DNA from: Acidobacteriaceae bacterium KBS 89
GTDB lineage: Bacteria > Acidobacteriota > Terriglobia > Terriglobales > Acidobacteriaceae
Assembly: GCA_000381605.1 (NCBI GenBank)
Contig: KB906759.1
Span: forward strand, 1 to 64,000
Direction: 5' to 3'
DNA: 64,000 nt
Shown here: piece after piece, positions 32,528 to 41,680 of the stretch
How the letters are laid out: each line of letters starts with the position of its first letter
Position numbering within the stretch: position 1 is the stretch's first letter
The notes under the pieces: model-generated
The model's input: only the letters and a program-made list of their open reading frames with translations
Database searches by the model: none
What the model was told of the DNA's origin: nothing
Translations under genes and position numbers: made by a program

Positions 32528-33942
32528 ACGGGCTGGGGCTGGTTCCTGTGCGACCCGCTCATGTGAGACTCCAAGGTGCGCAGGACAACGTTGGGATCGG
32601 CTTCGAGGACGATGGGGGGCTTGCGTAGCGCTGCGTGGAGCGCCTGGTCGCCGGGGGTGAGCTGGGCCTTCTCGGCTTCAGTAAAGAGTTCGTTGCGGTG
32701 GTAGTCGATGGTGTATTGCGAGTCTTTGAGGGTGTGTCCGGTCAAGATGAGGACGACGCGTTCTTCGCGTGTGATCTTTCCGAGGGCGACGAGCTTTTTG
32801 AGTCCGGCCAACGTGACAGCCGAGGCAGGTTCGCAGCCGACTCCTTCGGCGCCGATCTCGGCCTTGGCGAGGGCGATCTCCTGCTCGGATACCTGTTCGC
32901 ACCAGCCGCCGAGATCGTCGATTACTGCGGCGGCTTTGCGCCAGGAGGCGGGATTGCCGATGCGGATAGCGGTGGCGCGAGTGTCTGCTGTGACGGGCTT
33001 CATGACGCGGTTGGAGTCGATGAACCAGCGGTAGAGGGGGTTGGCGCCTTCGGCCTGGATGATGCTGATCTTGGGACGGCGCGGGATGAGGCCGAGCTGG
33101 AACATCTCAGTGAAGCCCTTGCCGAGGGCGGCTGAGTTGGCGAGGTTGCCTCCGGGGACGATGATGTGCTCGGGAACCTGCCAGTCCATCTGCTCAACCA
33201 TCTCGAAGGCTGGGGTCTTCTGGCCTTCGAGGCGGTAGGGGTTGACGGAGTTGAGGAGATAGATGGGAAACTTACGGACGAGCTCAGCGAGGATTCTGAC
33301 GCAGCCATCGAAGTCAGACTTGAGCTGGATTGTGAGTGCGCCGTAGTCCATGGCCTGGGAGAGTTTGCCCCAGGCGATCTTGCCTTCGGGGATGAAGACG
33401 ATGCTACGGAGGCCGGCGCGGGCGGCGTAAGCAGCCATTGCCGCTGAAGTGTTGCCTGTAGACGCGCAGGCTACCCACTCGAATTTGCGCTCGGCCGCTA
33501 CGGAGAGGGCGGCGGTCATGCCGGTGTCTTTGAAGGAGCCGGTGGGGTTCATGCCCTGGTGCTTAGCGAGGAGCCAGTCGATGCCGGCGGCTTTGGCGCA
33601 GCGGGGGAGATCGTAGAGGGGGGTGTTGCCTTCGCGAAGGGTAACGACTTTTTCGAAGTCGTCGACGATGGGCAGCAGGTCGCGGAAGCGCCAGACGCCG
33701 GATTGATCTACCGCCAGGCTGGACGAGCGGCGCTCCTGCCAGAGCCAGCGGAGGGCGCTGGGGTTAGGCAGGCGGCTGTTGGGGTCGTCAGGGGCGTTCG
33801 GGGGATGCTTGACGTCCGACCAGGCGTAAACCACCTCATAGAGGCCCTGGCACTGCGGGCAGCGAAAGTCGCTGCTGACGTCATCTTTCGTGATGACGGC
33901 GGCGCATTCAGTGCATCTAAGGTGATGTGTCGCGACATTCAT
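32524..33942 (-). CDS. thrC: Threonine synthase
   Basis: A 472-residue PLP-dependent enzyme converting O-phosphohomoserine to threonine. The first 35 residues contain a zinc-ribbon-like pair (LRCTECAA and FRCPQCQG) seen in many bacterial thrC products. The PLP lysine is in MNPTGSFKDTGM, with CASTGNTSAAMAAYAARAGL as the phosphate-binding loop, EGANPLYRWF and GCEPASAVTLAGLKKL. It forms an overlapping pair with thrB. Its 5' end also overlaps the GTG start of modA on the other strand by 16 bases. Confidence 0.95.
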   Translation of the reverse strand: MNVATHHLRCTECAAVITKDDVSSDFRCPQCQGLYEVVYAWSDVKHPPNAPDDPNSRLPNPSALRWLWQERRSSSLAVDQSGVWRFRDLLPIVDDFEKVVTLREGNTPLYDLPRCAKAAGIDWLLAKHQGMNPTGSFKDTGMTAALSVAAERKFEWVACASTGNTSAAMAAYAARAGLRSIVFIPEGKIAWGKLSQAMDYGALTIQLKSDFDGCVRILAELVRKFPIYLLNSVNPYRLEGQKTPAFEMVEQMDWQVPEHIIVPGGNLANSAALGKGFTEMFQLGLIPRRPKISIIQAEGANPLYRWFIDSNRVMKPVTADTRATAIRIGNPASWRKAAAVIDDLGGWCEQVSEQEIALAKAEIGAEGVGCEPASAVTLAGLKKLVALGKITREERVVLILTGHTLKDSQYTIDYHRNELFTEAEKAQLTPGDQALHAALRKPPIVLEADPNVVLRTLESHMSGSHRNQPQPV

Positions 33943-34730
33943 GGTTTTCTCTAGCCTATCGTAAAGGGCGCAGGGCGTCTGCGGCCTTGGTATGTCTCGC
34001 TGTGCTGATGAGTGGATCCTCTGCGTGGGGGCAGAAGGAGTTGCGGGTGGCGGCGGCGGCGGATTTGCAGCCGGTGATGCCGGTGCTTTCCCAGGCGTAC
34101 GAGCACGCGACCGGGGTGAAGCTGGTGGTGAGCTTCGGATCGTCGGCTACGCTGGCGACGCAGATTCTGGGTGGCGCGCCGATGGATATCTTTCTCGGTG
34201 CCGATTTTGTCCATCCGGAGAAGATCGTGGCGGCGGGGCTGGCGGATGGGAACGCTCCTACCGCGTATGCGAAGGGGACGCTGGTGTTGTGGGCGCGAAA
34301 AGATTCTGGGTTGCTACCTCTGAGTATCGAAAGTCTGACGGACCCGCGTGTGAAGACAGTTGCGATTGCGAATGAGCTGCACGCTCCGTATGGGCGGGCG
34401 GCAGCGGACGCATTGCGAAAGATGAAGATGTATGACACGGTTTCTCCGCATTTTGTGGTGGGTGAGAATATTTCGCAGACGGCGCAGTTTGTGGAGTCGG
34501 GAAACGCGCAGTTGGGGCTGATCTCGCTGACTGCGGCGAGTACGGAACACTTCAAGGAGATCGGGACGTATGTTCTGGTGCCGACGTCGCAGTATCCCGA
34601 GATTCGGCAGTGTGCGGTGGTGATGAAGAATTCAGACCGTAAGGCCGATGCGCATGCGTTTCTGGATTGGCTGCTGTCGCCGGCGGTGCAGGAGAATTGG
34701 GCGAAGGTGGGGTTGCGTGCGGTGCGGTAG
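33927..34730 (+). CDS. modA: Molybdate ABC transporter substrate-binding protein
   Basis: A 267-residue periplasmic binding protein. A signal peptide is followed by KELRVAAAADLQPVMPVLSQAYE, then FGSSATLATQILGGAPMDIFLGAD and GNAQLGLISLTAAS, all typical of ModA (residues contacting the oxyanion lie in AAADL and SSATL). The frame starts at a GTG, needed for a full signal peptide (ALVCLAVLMSGSSAWG), and overlaps the thrC start on the other strand. It is followed by modB after 39 bp and modC, forming a complete transporter. Confidence 0.92.
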   Translation: MSRHSWFSLAYRKGRRASAALVCLAVLMSGSSAWGQKELRVAAAADLQPVMPVLSQAYEHATGVKLVVSFGSSATLATQILGGAPMDIFLGADFVHPEKIVAAGLADGNAPTAYAKGTLVLWARKDSGLLPLSIESLTDPRVKTVAIANELHAPYGRAAADALRKMKMYDTVSPHFVVGENISQTAQFVESGNAQLGLISLTAASTEHFKEIGTYVLVPTSQYPEIRQCAVVMKNSDRKADAHAFLDWLLSPAVQENWAKVGLRAVR

Positions 34731-34769
34731 GCATGTCGATGCTGCGTCGGTGAACTAGACTGGCGCTGT

Positions 34770-35441
34770 ATGGATTTTGCGGCGCTTTGGTTGACATTGA
34801 GGCTGGCTGTGGGGACGACGGCGATTCTGCTGGTGGTGGCGCTGCCGCTGGCGTGGTGGATTGCCTCGGGTCGTGGGGCGGCGCGGGCGCTGGTGCAAGC
34901 AGTGGTAGCGCTTCCGCTGGTGTTGCCGCCTACTGTGCTGGGGTTTTACCTGCTGGTTGCGTTGGGGCCGTTGAGTGCCCCCGGGCGATTGTTGGTAAGG
35001 GTGCTGGGGCATCCGCTGGCGTTCAGTTTTGCGGGTTTGCTGGTGGGATCGGTGATCTATAGCCTGCCGTTTGCGGTGCAGCCGCTGGTGTCGGGATTCG
35101 CGGCGGTGGATGGAGATTATGTTGAGGCGTCGGCTGGGTTGGGAGCCTCGCCGTGGCGGACGTTCTGGAGCGTGGTGCTGCCGCTGACGCGAGGGTCGCT
35201 GCTGACGAGCGCGGTGTTGACGTTTACGCATACGGTGGGTGAGTTTGGCGTTGTGCTGATGCTGGGTGGAAATATTCCTGGAGCGACGCAGACACTTTCG
35301 ATCGCGTTGTACGACCGGGTACAGGAGTTCAACTATGCGGCGGCCAACAGGACGGCGCTGGTGCTGGTTGCGGTTTCACTGGCGGCGTTGCTGCTGATCT
35401 ATTCGCGGCGCGGGGGCCTGAGGCGAGGTGACCTTGTCTGA
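34770..35441 (+). CDS. modB: Molybdate ABC transporter permease
   Basis: A 223-residue inner-membrane protein with about five membrane segments. The sequence PLVLPPTVLGFYLLVALG and the EAA loop DYVEASAGLGASPWRTFWSVVLPLTRG, followed by FTHTVGEFGVVLMLGGNIPGATQTLS, are characteristic of ModB. Its end overlaps the start of modC by 14 bases. Confidence 0.93.
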   Translation: MDFAALWLTLRLAVGTTAILLVVALPLAWWIASGRGAARALVQAVVALPLVLPPTVLGFYLLVALGPLSAPGRLLVRVLGHPLAFSFAGLLVGSVIYSLPFAVQPLVSGFAAVDGDYVEASAGLGASPWRTFWSVVLPLTRGSLLTSAVLTFTHTVGEFGVVLMLGGNIPGATQTLSIALYDRVQEFNYAAANRTALVLVAVSLAALLLIYSRRGGLRRGDLV

Positions 35442-36177
35442 GAATGCGACGCATCTGAGGGCAAAGATCCGTCATCGGTTGGGAGCCCTGGTGCTCGATG
35501 TTGGGTTCGAGCTGACGCAGCCGTGGACGGTGCTGTTTGGGCCTTCGGGGAGTGGGAAGACGACGGTGCTGCGAGCGATCGGTGGCTTCGTGCGGCCGGA
35601 TGCGGGCAGGATTGTTGCCGGGCTGAATCAAATGACGCTGGTCGACACTGATGCTCGCGTTTTTGTTCCGCCGCATGAACGTCCGGTGCGAACTGCGGGA
35701 CAGGCTGCGCGGCTATTTCCTCATATGACCATTCGGCGGAACGTCAGCTTTGGCGCCGGGGGGGATTCCGATCCGGAGAAGAGGCGAAGGCTGGTTGATG
35801 AGGTGCTCGAACTTTTTTGCCTGCGCCCGTTGGCTGAGAGGATGCCGCATGATCTGAGCGGCGGAGAGAGACAAAAGGTTCTTGTCGCTCGAGCAGCAGC
35901 ATCGGCAGTCACCGAGGGGAAAAATTTATTGTTGCTTGATGAGCCATTTAATGGACTCGATCTGCGGGTGCGGGATGAGTTGCTGGAAGAGTTGCATCAA
36001 TGGCTAAGCCGATGGAAGACGCCTGTGTTGTCGGTGACGCATGATGTCGGCGAGGCTTTTCTGTTGGGAGCTGAGGTCATCAAGATCGCGGAGGGGCGAG
36101 TTGTGCGGCAGGGGCCGGTAGCGACTGTGCTGGCGGACGAGCGCGCACGCCTAATGGAGCAGCTTGCGCACGGCTGA
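35428..36177 (+). CDS. modC: Molybdate ABC transporter ATPase, short form
   Basis: A 249-residue ATPase with Walker A FGPSGSGKTTVLRAI, the Q-loop region RLFPHMTIRRNV, signature LSGGERQKVLVARA, Walker B NLLLLDEPFNGLD and the switch His in LSVTHDVGEA. Typical ModC is about 350 residues long and ends in a molybdate-binding MOP domain, which is missing here: the protein stops after the helical part of the nucleotide-binding domain. It overlaps modB. Short forms without the domain exist in other bacteria, so it need not be defective. Confidence 0.88.
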   Translation: MTLSENATHLRAKIRHRLGALVLDVGFELTQPWTVLFGPSGSGKTTVLRAIGGFVRPDAGRIVAGLNQMTLVDTDARVFVPPHERPVRTAGQAARLFPHMTIRRNVSFGAGGDSDPEKRRRLVDEVLELFCLRPLAERMPHDLSGGERQKVLVARAAASAVTEGKNLLLLDEPFNGLDLRVRDELLEELHQWLSRWKTPVLSVTHDVGEAFLLGAEVIKIAEGRVVRQGPVATVLADERARLMEQLAHG

Positions 36178-36182
36178 GAGAA

Positions 36183-37259
36183 CTAGACGCCGAGTTGGAC
36201 TGGCTCCTGCTCCAGCAGAATGCCGAAGCGGGTTTGGACTTCATGCTGGATGCCGTCGCGGAGAGCAGCAATGTCGGCAAAGGTGGCGTGGTCTGCATTG
36301 ATGAGAGCGAGGGTGTGACGGGAGGAGATTCCGGCGCGTCCAATGAGAAAGCCTTTGTGAAAGCCTGCACGTTCGAGAAGCCAGGCGGCGGGGAGTTTGA
36401 TGAGGCCTTCGCCTGCGGGCCAGTGAGGGATTTTTTCTGCCGGAGTTCCGAGGGTGTTGGATATTTCAGTCAAGAGGCTCGGGGCTACGATGGGGTTTTT
36501 GAAGAAGGAGCCTGCGCTTCGGCAGTCGGCTTCGCCTTCGACGATCAGCATGCCCTTGCCGTGGCGAATCTCGCGAACGGCGTGGTAGATGTCGATGGGT
36601 TTCGGTGCGGTGGTTTGTTTTGCGAAGTGTTTTTGCAGGTCTGCGTAGGTAAGGGTTGGGGTTGCGTGCAGATCGAGCCGGAAGGTAACCGCGGTGATGA
36701 TGTAGCGATTGCGGTGGGTGGTGTTGAAGATGCTACGGCGGTAGGCGAAGCCGCACTGCTCTGACGGCAGGGTGACGAACTCCAGGGATTCGAGGTCGAG
36801 GGCGCGGACGACGGAGATGCTGGTGGCGACCTCCTGGCCGTAGGCGCCGATATTCTGGATTGGGCTGGCGCCGACGAAGCCGGGGATGCCGGCGAGGCAC
36901 TCGATGCCGGTGATGCCCGCCTCGGCGACCATGTGGACGAAGGCGTCCCAATCCATGCCTGCGGGTACGCGATAGGTGATGCAGGTCTTCTGGGGCAGTT
37001 TGTCGCGGTAGCCGTCGATGTCGATGTTGCCGGCGATGGTGGCGCGGATGACAAGGCCGGGGTAGCCGTGGTCGCTCACGAGGAGATTGCTGCCGCCGCC
37101 GAGGACGAAGAGGGGCAGAGTGTGCTCGCGGGCGAAGTGGACAGCTTCGACCAGCTCGGCTTCGGTGGTGACTTCGCAAAAAAAGCGCGCTGGGCCGCCG
37201 ATGCGGAGGGTGGTGTAAGGGGCGAGTGGAACTTGCTCCTGAATATGGATTGTAGGCAC
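36183..37259 (-). CDS. murB: UDP-N-acetylenolpyruvoylglucosamine reductase
   Basis: A 358-residue FAD- and NADPH-dependent enzyme that forms UDP-N-acetylmuramic acid in peptidoglycan synthesis. Conserved blocks are TTLRIGGPARFF, FVLGGGSNLLVSD, GIECLAGIPGFVGASPIQNIGAYGQEV, CGFAYRRSIF, and the active-site SAGSFFKNP, with a Glu in LLEQEPV at the end. The family length supports the GTG start at 37259 (VPTIHIQEQ); a TTG at 37325 would add 22 residues. The gene stands between modC (convergent, 5 bp away) and the divergent bacilliredoxin gene. Confidence 0.94.
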   Translation of the reverse strand: MPTIHIQEQVPLAPYTTLRIGGPARFFCEVTTEAELVEAVHFAREHTLPLFVLGGGSNLLVSDHGYPGLVIRATIAGNIDIDGYRDKLPQKTCITYRVPAGMDWDAFVHMVAEAGITGIECLAGIPGFVGASPIQNIGAYGQEVATSISVVRALDLESLEFVTLPSEQCGFAYRRSIFNTTHRNRYIITAVTFRLDLHATPTLTYADLQKHFAKQTTAPKPIDIYHAVREIRHGKGMLIVEGEADCRSAGSFFKNPIVAPSLLTEISNTLGTPAEKIPHWPAGEGLIKLPAAWLLERAGFHKGFLIGRAGISSRHTLALINADHATFADIAALRDGIQHEVQTRFGILLEQEPVQLGV

Positions 37260-37367
37260 GGGTAGAGGGTACAACACTGCGCGCTCGATTTGGATGGTGG
37301 CGCGGCTGCGGGTGAGACCGTACAATCAAAAGAGGCGCGGCTTTCACCCGCGACCGAGGAGAGTGAC

Positions 37368-37793
37368 ATGTATCCAGAGATTATGGTGATTCCGATGCGC
37401 GAGGAGTTGACGCGCGCTGGTATAGCAGAAGCCCGCAGTGCAGCCGATGTGGATGCGGCGCTTGCGCAGCCGGGAACAACGATGGTGGTGGTGAACTCCA
37501 TCTGCGGTTGTGCTGCCGGCAAGATGCGTCCCGGGGTTCGCCTGGCGATGCAACATGCGGCAAAGCCCGATCATGCAGTAACGGTGTTTGCGGGGCAGGA
37601 CCGTGACGCGACGGAGAAGGCACGGAGCTACTTTGGCGGACATCCGCCGACGTCTCCGGCGATTGCGATCCTGCGCGACGGGCAGCTGGTGTACCTGATG
37701 CAACGTTCGGCGATCGAGACCTCGACTGCGCCTGCGATCGCTCAGGAGCTGACACGCGCGTTCGACACGTACTGTGCCCCCACGACTGCTTAA
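37368..37793 (+). CDS. brx: Bacilliredoxin (YphP/YqiW family)
   Basis: A 141-residue thioredoxin-fold protein that removes bacillithiol from mixed disulphides in species that have it. The motif NSICGCAAGKMRPGV (CGC) and the DATEKARSYFGGHPPTSPAIAILRDG region are family-typical. AGGAGAG precedes the ATG at 37368. Bacillithiol itself is found in several phyla including acidobacteria as far as I recall, but no biosynthesis genes appear in this window, so the redox partner is unproven. Confidence 0.9.
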   Translation: MYPEIMVIPMREELTRAGIAEARSAADVDAALAQPGTTMVVVNSICGCAAGKMRPGVRLAMQHAAKPDHAVTVFAGQDRDATEKARSYFGGHPPTSPAIAILRDGQLVYLMQRSAIETSTAPAIAQELTRAFDTYCAPTTA

Positions 37794-37907
37794 GATTCAG
37801 GAACTAGCTTTTGGAGCCGGAGATTTTGCCGCTGGGTTGCGGGTCTCCGGCTTTTTCGCGTTTTGCGGCTCAACTGTCTGCTCTTTTTGCCGATGGAGAG
37901 AGGAGCC

Positions 37908-38909
37908 ATGTCAATTTCCGGATCTGCTTCCTCACGTCTCAACTCTCTTTCGCCTGGACCTCCACTGGGACCATCGGTGGAGAGGGATGAGCACGAGATT
38001 ATAGGGAGCAGTGCGGCGATGAGGCGGTTGCGCCTGCAGGTGCAACGGATTGGACCGCACTTTCGCACGGTGCTGATAAGCGGTGAAGCAGGGACCGGGA
38101 AGGAATTGGTGGCCCGGGCTTTGTATTCGACAGGCCAGGATGCCGGTGGGCCGTTGGTGACGTGCCGTGCGACCAGGCTTGAGGACATTTTGGTTGAGTG
38201 CGAGGCAGGTGCGGGGTCAGCCGACGCTATTAATCGCTTGATGAAGATGTCGCGGCGCGGAACGCTGTTTCTTGAGGGGATCCACCAGATGGCTTTGGCA
38301 GCGCAGGGTAGGTTGCTGCATTTGCTGAGGCGGCATGAGTTGGCCCAGGCCAGATTGCCGGTGCCCATGAGGATGGATTTGCGGATGATTGCCTCGACGC
38401 GGGAGGACTTGAAGATACTGGTGTCTGCTGGACGTTTTCGTCAGGAGCTCTACCAGCGGCTTGCCACGGTGGAGATGACTGTGCCGCCTCTGCGTGAACG
38501 AATGGAGGACCTACCGGAGTTGGCCAGTCATTTTCTGAGGCGGTTTGCGTTGCTCTACGGAAAGAACGTTCACGAGATCGACTACGAGGCGATGGAAAGG
38601 ATGAGGTCGTATCGCTGGCCGGGTAACGTGAGGGAGTTGGAGGACGTGTTGCACAAAAGCGTGATGCAGAGTGAGGGTTGGGTGCTTCAATCGGGCGATC
38701 TTCCTTCGTTTACGGAGAACGGCGCTAAGCAATCGACTGGGGGCCTGGGTGGAAGTGCGCGGCTGCAGGATGTCGTGGAGCAGCATGTACTGCAGGTGCT
38801 GAAGGACTGCGGGGGGAATAAGCTGCGTGCGGCGGAGGTGTTGGGGATCAGCCGTTCGACGCTGTACCGGATGCTGGGTGCGGGTGCTCCGCTTGCCACG
38901 GTAGACTGA
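37908..38909 (+). CDS. Sigma54-activator-like protein with degenerate AAA+ core
   Basis: A 333-residue protein with an AAA+ domain (about 30-265) and a C-terminal Fis-type helix-turn-helix (DCGGNKLRAAEVLGISRSTLYRML). Walker A is intact (ISGEAGTGKELVARAL, residues 57-72). The loop that should hold GAFTGA, the sigma54 contact, is absent: VECEAGAGSADAINRL stands there. Walker B reads RRGTLFLEGIHQM where LDEIGDM is expected, so the catalytic acid pair is Glu-Gly. WPGNVRELEDV and the arginine-finger region FRQELYQRLA are kept. It has no sensor domain. It may be a regulator that does not act through sigma54. GAGAGGAG precedes the chosen ATG. It is followed by the DUF885 gene after 15 bases. Confidence 0.85.
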   Translation: MSISGSASSRLNSLSPGPPLGPSVERDEHEIIGSSAAMRRLRLQVQRIGPHFRTVLISGEAGTGKELVARALYSTGQDAGGPLVTCRATRLEDILVECEAGAGSADAINRLMKMSRRGTLFLEGIHQMALAAQGRLLHLLRRHELAQARLPVPMRMDLRMIASTREDLKILVSAGRFRQELYQRLATVEMTVPPLRERMEDLPELASHFLRRFALLYGKNVHEIDYEAMERMRSYRWPGNVRELEDVLHKSVMQSEGWVLQSGDLPSFTENGAKQSTGGLGGSARLQDVVEQHVLQVLKDCGGNKLRAAEVLGISRSTLYRMLGAGAPLATVD

Positions 38910-38924
38910 CAGTTGAGGACGGAT

Positions 38925-40736
38925 ATGACGAGATGTTTGCTGGGTCGAGCAGGCGGGCTGGTACTCGCGGGTTGTTTGAGTGTGGCGCCGGTGATGGCGC
39001 GTGGGCAAAAGCCGCTGACGGCCGTAGAACCTGCAACTATGCCGGTTGCTGCGCGGAGCAAGGCACTGGCCACCTTGCTGGATGCGATATGGCAAGACAG
39101 GCTGAAGCATTCGCCGGAGTTTGCTTCCTCGATCGGGGACAAGCGGTACAACGATCAACTGACGGACTATTCGGTGAAGGAGGTCAACGCTGCTCTTGGA
39201 CGGGGAAGCGAGTACATCCAACGGCTGTCTGAGATCGATACTGCCGGACTGCCTGAGCAGGAGCGATTGTCGGCGGACCTGATGCTGCGCTCTCTGATTG
39301 AAGCGCAGGAGGGAGCGAAGTTCAAGACTTGGGAGATGCCGGTGAACCAGTTCAACGGCATTCACACCGATCTTGCACGACTGCCTGGACTATTGCAGTT
39401 TGATTCGGTAAAGGACTACGACGACTATATTGCGCGTTTGAAGAAGGTGCCGACGGCCTTCTCGCAGATCATGACGAATATGCAGCTGGGTGCGGACGAC
39501 GGGCGGGTGCCACCGCGGTATCTGATGGAGAAGGTTCTGGTGCAGACCCATTCACTGGCAGATCTGAAGCCGGAGGATAGTCCGTTTGCACTTCCTTTGA
39601 AGACGTTTGCCAAGTCGGTGGGTGCGGCGGACCAGAAGCGTATCTCTACCGAGATGCTGCAGGCCATTTCGGCCGATGTGCTGCCGTCGTACAAACGATT
39701 CGCGGGATTTCTGAAGGCCGAATATATTCCGAAGGCCCGAAAGGATCCGGGTATCTGGGCGATTCCTGGCGGCGACGCCTACTATGCCTACCGGATCAGG
39801 CAAAGCACGACGCTGAACAAGTCGGCCGAGGAGATCCACCAGATCGGCCTTGATGCGGTGAAGCGTGATGAAGCTGAGATGTTGGCGATTGTGAAGAGCC
39901 TTGGTTTTCCGGATATAAAGAGCTTCAGCGTTGCGCTGAAGGCGAATACAAAAGAGCATCCGGTCTCCGCTGAGGCGTTGATCGATGCGTACAAGGGACA
40001 TATTGCCGAAATCAAGCCGAAGCTGCCCGAGTTGTTCGGTCGCTTGCCGAAGGCGCCGCTCGAGGTGGTGCCCGTTCCGGCATACATGGAAAAGGACCAG
40101 TCCGCGGCATACTACGACGGCGGAACGCCGGACGGTAACCGACCGGGACGCGTGTCCGTGAACACGTACAACTTCGCCGATCGGTCATTGGCGCCGGTGG
40201 AGGCCGTTGCCTACCACGAAGGGCTGCCAGGGCACCATTTGCAGATATCGATTGCACAGGAGCTAACGGGGCTGCCGGAGTTCCGCAAATTCCTGGACTA
40301 CACGGCCTTCACGGAAGGTTGGGGAATGTACAGCGAACGGCTGGGTAAGGACGTTGGCTTCTACAAGGATCCCTACAGCGACTATGGGCGGCTGGAGAAC
40401 GACATGTGGCGAGCGATACGTCTGGTCGTCGACACGGGCGTGCACTCGAAGCATTGGACGCGCCAGCAGATGGTGGACTACTTCCATGAGCACTCGGCTA
40501 TCGATGAGACGAATGTGCAATCCGAGGTTGACCGCTATGTTGCGTGGCCGGGCCAGGCGCTGGGGTACAAGATGGGGCAGCTGAAGATTCTCGAACTACG
40601 GGACAAAGCGAAGGCTGCGCTAGGGCCAAAGTTCGATATCAAGGCGTTTCACGACGAAGTGCTCGACTCTGGTGCGCTGCCAATGGACGTACTGGAGCAG
40701 CGGGTGGATGCGTGGATCGAAGCCCAGAAGCAATAG
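38925..40736 (+). CDS. DUF885-family secreted protein (putative metal-dependent peptidase)
   Basis: A 603-residue protein with a signal peptide (RAGGLVLAGCLSVAPVMARG). The domain has YFSWLPA-like repeats and, near the middle of the C-terminal half, VAYHEGLPGHHLQI and FTEGWGMYSERLG, a gluzincin-like HExxH-related pattern (HEGxPGHH) shared by DUF885 proteins. The family is proposed to contain metallopeptidases. GAGGA lies 7 bases before the ATG; it begins 15 bases after the regulator gene. Confidence 0.85.
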   Translation: MTRCLLGRAGGLVLAGCLSVAPVMARGQKPLTAVEPATMPVAARSKALATLLDAIWQDRLKHSPEFASSIGDKRYNDQLTDYSVKEVNAALGRGSEYIQRLSEIDTAGLPEQERLSADLMLRSLIEAQEGAKFKTWEMPVNQFNGIHTDLARLPGLLQFDSVKDYDDYIARLKKVPTAFSQIMTNMQLGADDGRVPPRYLMEKVLVQTHSLADLKPEDSPFALPLKTFAKSVGAADQKRISTEMLQAISADVLPSYKRFAGFLKAEYIPKARKDPGIWAIPGGDAYYAYRIRQSTTLNKSAEEIHQIGLDAVKRDEAEMLAIVKSLGFPDIKSFSVALKANTKEHPVSAEALIDAYKGHIAEIKPKLPELFGRLPKAPLEVVPVPAYMEKDQSAAYYDGGTPDGNRPGRVSVNTYNFADRSLAPVEAVAYHEGLPGHHLQISIAQELTGLPEFRKFLDYTAFTEGWGMYSERLGKDVGFYKDPYSDYGRLENDMWRAIRLVVDTGVHSKHWTRQQMVDYFHEHSAIDETNVQSEVDRYVAWPGQALGYKMGQLKILELRDKAKAALGPKFDIKAFHDEVLDSGALPMDVLEQRVDAWIEAQKQ

Positions 40737-40755
40737 TGTCTGATAGCCTTTGGAG

Positions 40756-41613
40756 ATGAGCGACAACTTTGAGGTTCCGATTGCGGCGCCCGCTCCGGTG
40801 ATGCCGGGGCTGCGGGTCGCGGTGCTGGGTGCCGGCAAGATGGGCGGCATCCTGTTGCAGGCTTTTCTGAAGAACAACTTGCTGGCTCCGGAGCAGATCT
40901 TTGCCACGGTGCAGCATGCGGAACGGGCGCAGGCCCTGTCGGCGCAGTTTGGAGTGGAGGTCACGACGGACAACCTTGCTGCGGCGCGCCAAGCTGATGT
41001 GATTCTGCTCGGCGTGAAGCCAATTCAGGTGCCCGCGCTGGTCGAAGAGATCAAAGCTGCGCTGACGCCGAAGAAGGTGTTGCTCTCTTTTGCGGCTTCG
41101 GTGAAGACGCGGAGCATCGAGGATGGAGCAGCTTGCGAGTTGGCGGTGATTCGGGCGATGCCGAATACACCGGCGATGCTGGCGGCTGGAATTACTGCGC
41201 TTTGTGGCGGAAGGTTCGTTTCGGCGGAGCAGATGGCGGTAGCACAGAAGATTTTTCAGACCGTCGGTAAGACGGTGGTCGTCGATGAGAAGCATATGGA
41301 TGCAGTGACGGGGCTTTCGGGGTCGGGGCCGGCGTTTCTTTACATCATCATCGAGGCTCTGGCGGAGGCTGGTGTGAACGTTGGGCTGCCTCGCGACGTC
41401 GCTACGCTGCTTGCGGCTCAGACGACTCTGGGTTCGGCACGGATGGTGTTGGAGACTGGATATCATCCGGCGCTCCTGAAGGACGCGGTGACGACGCCGG
41501 CGGGTTGCACTGTCGACGGCATTCTGGAGCTTGAAGAGGGCGGGCTGCGCGTGACGCTGATCAAGGCAGTGAAGCGGGCCACGCAACGAGCGAAAGAATT
41601 GGCTAACGGTTGA
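40756..41613 (+). CDS. proC: Pyrroline-5-carboxylate reductase
   Basis: A 285-residue enzyme making proline from pyrroline-5-carboxylate with NAD(P)H. The nucleotide-binding motif LRVAVLGAGKMGGILLQ, then VILLGVKPIQVPALVEEI, RAMPNTPAMLAAGITAL, and the C-terminal AVTGLSGSGPAFLYIIIEALAEAGVNVGL and TTPAGCTVDGILELEEGGLR are all characteristic. The frame also offers a TTG two codons upstream. It follows the DUF885 gene by 19 bp. Confidence 0.96.
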   Translation: MSDNFEVPIAAPAPVMPGLRVAVLGAGKMGGILLQAFLKNNLLAPEQIFATVQHAERAQALSAQFGVEVTTDNLAAARQADVILLGVKPIQVPALVEEIKAALTPKKVLLSFAASVKTRSIEDGAACELAVIRAMPNTPAMLAAGITALCGGRFVSAEQMAVAQKIFQTVGKTVVVDEKHMDAVTGLSGSGPAFLYIIIEALAEAGVNVGLPRDVATLLAAQTTLGSARMVLETGYHPALLKDAVTTPAGCTVDGILELEEGGLRVTLIKAVKRATQRAKELANG

Positions 41614-41680
41614 GGGTCTTCGTAGGTTGCGCGATGGATGCGGCGATAAACGGCGAGGCAAAGCTGCGTAGAATAGCAGT

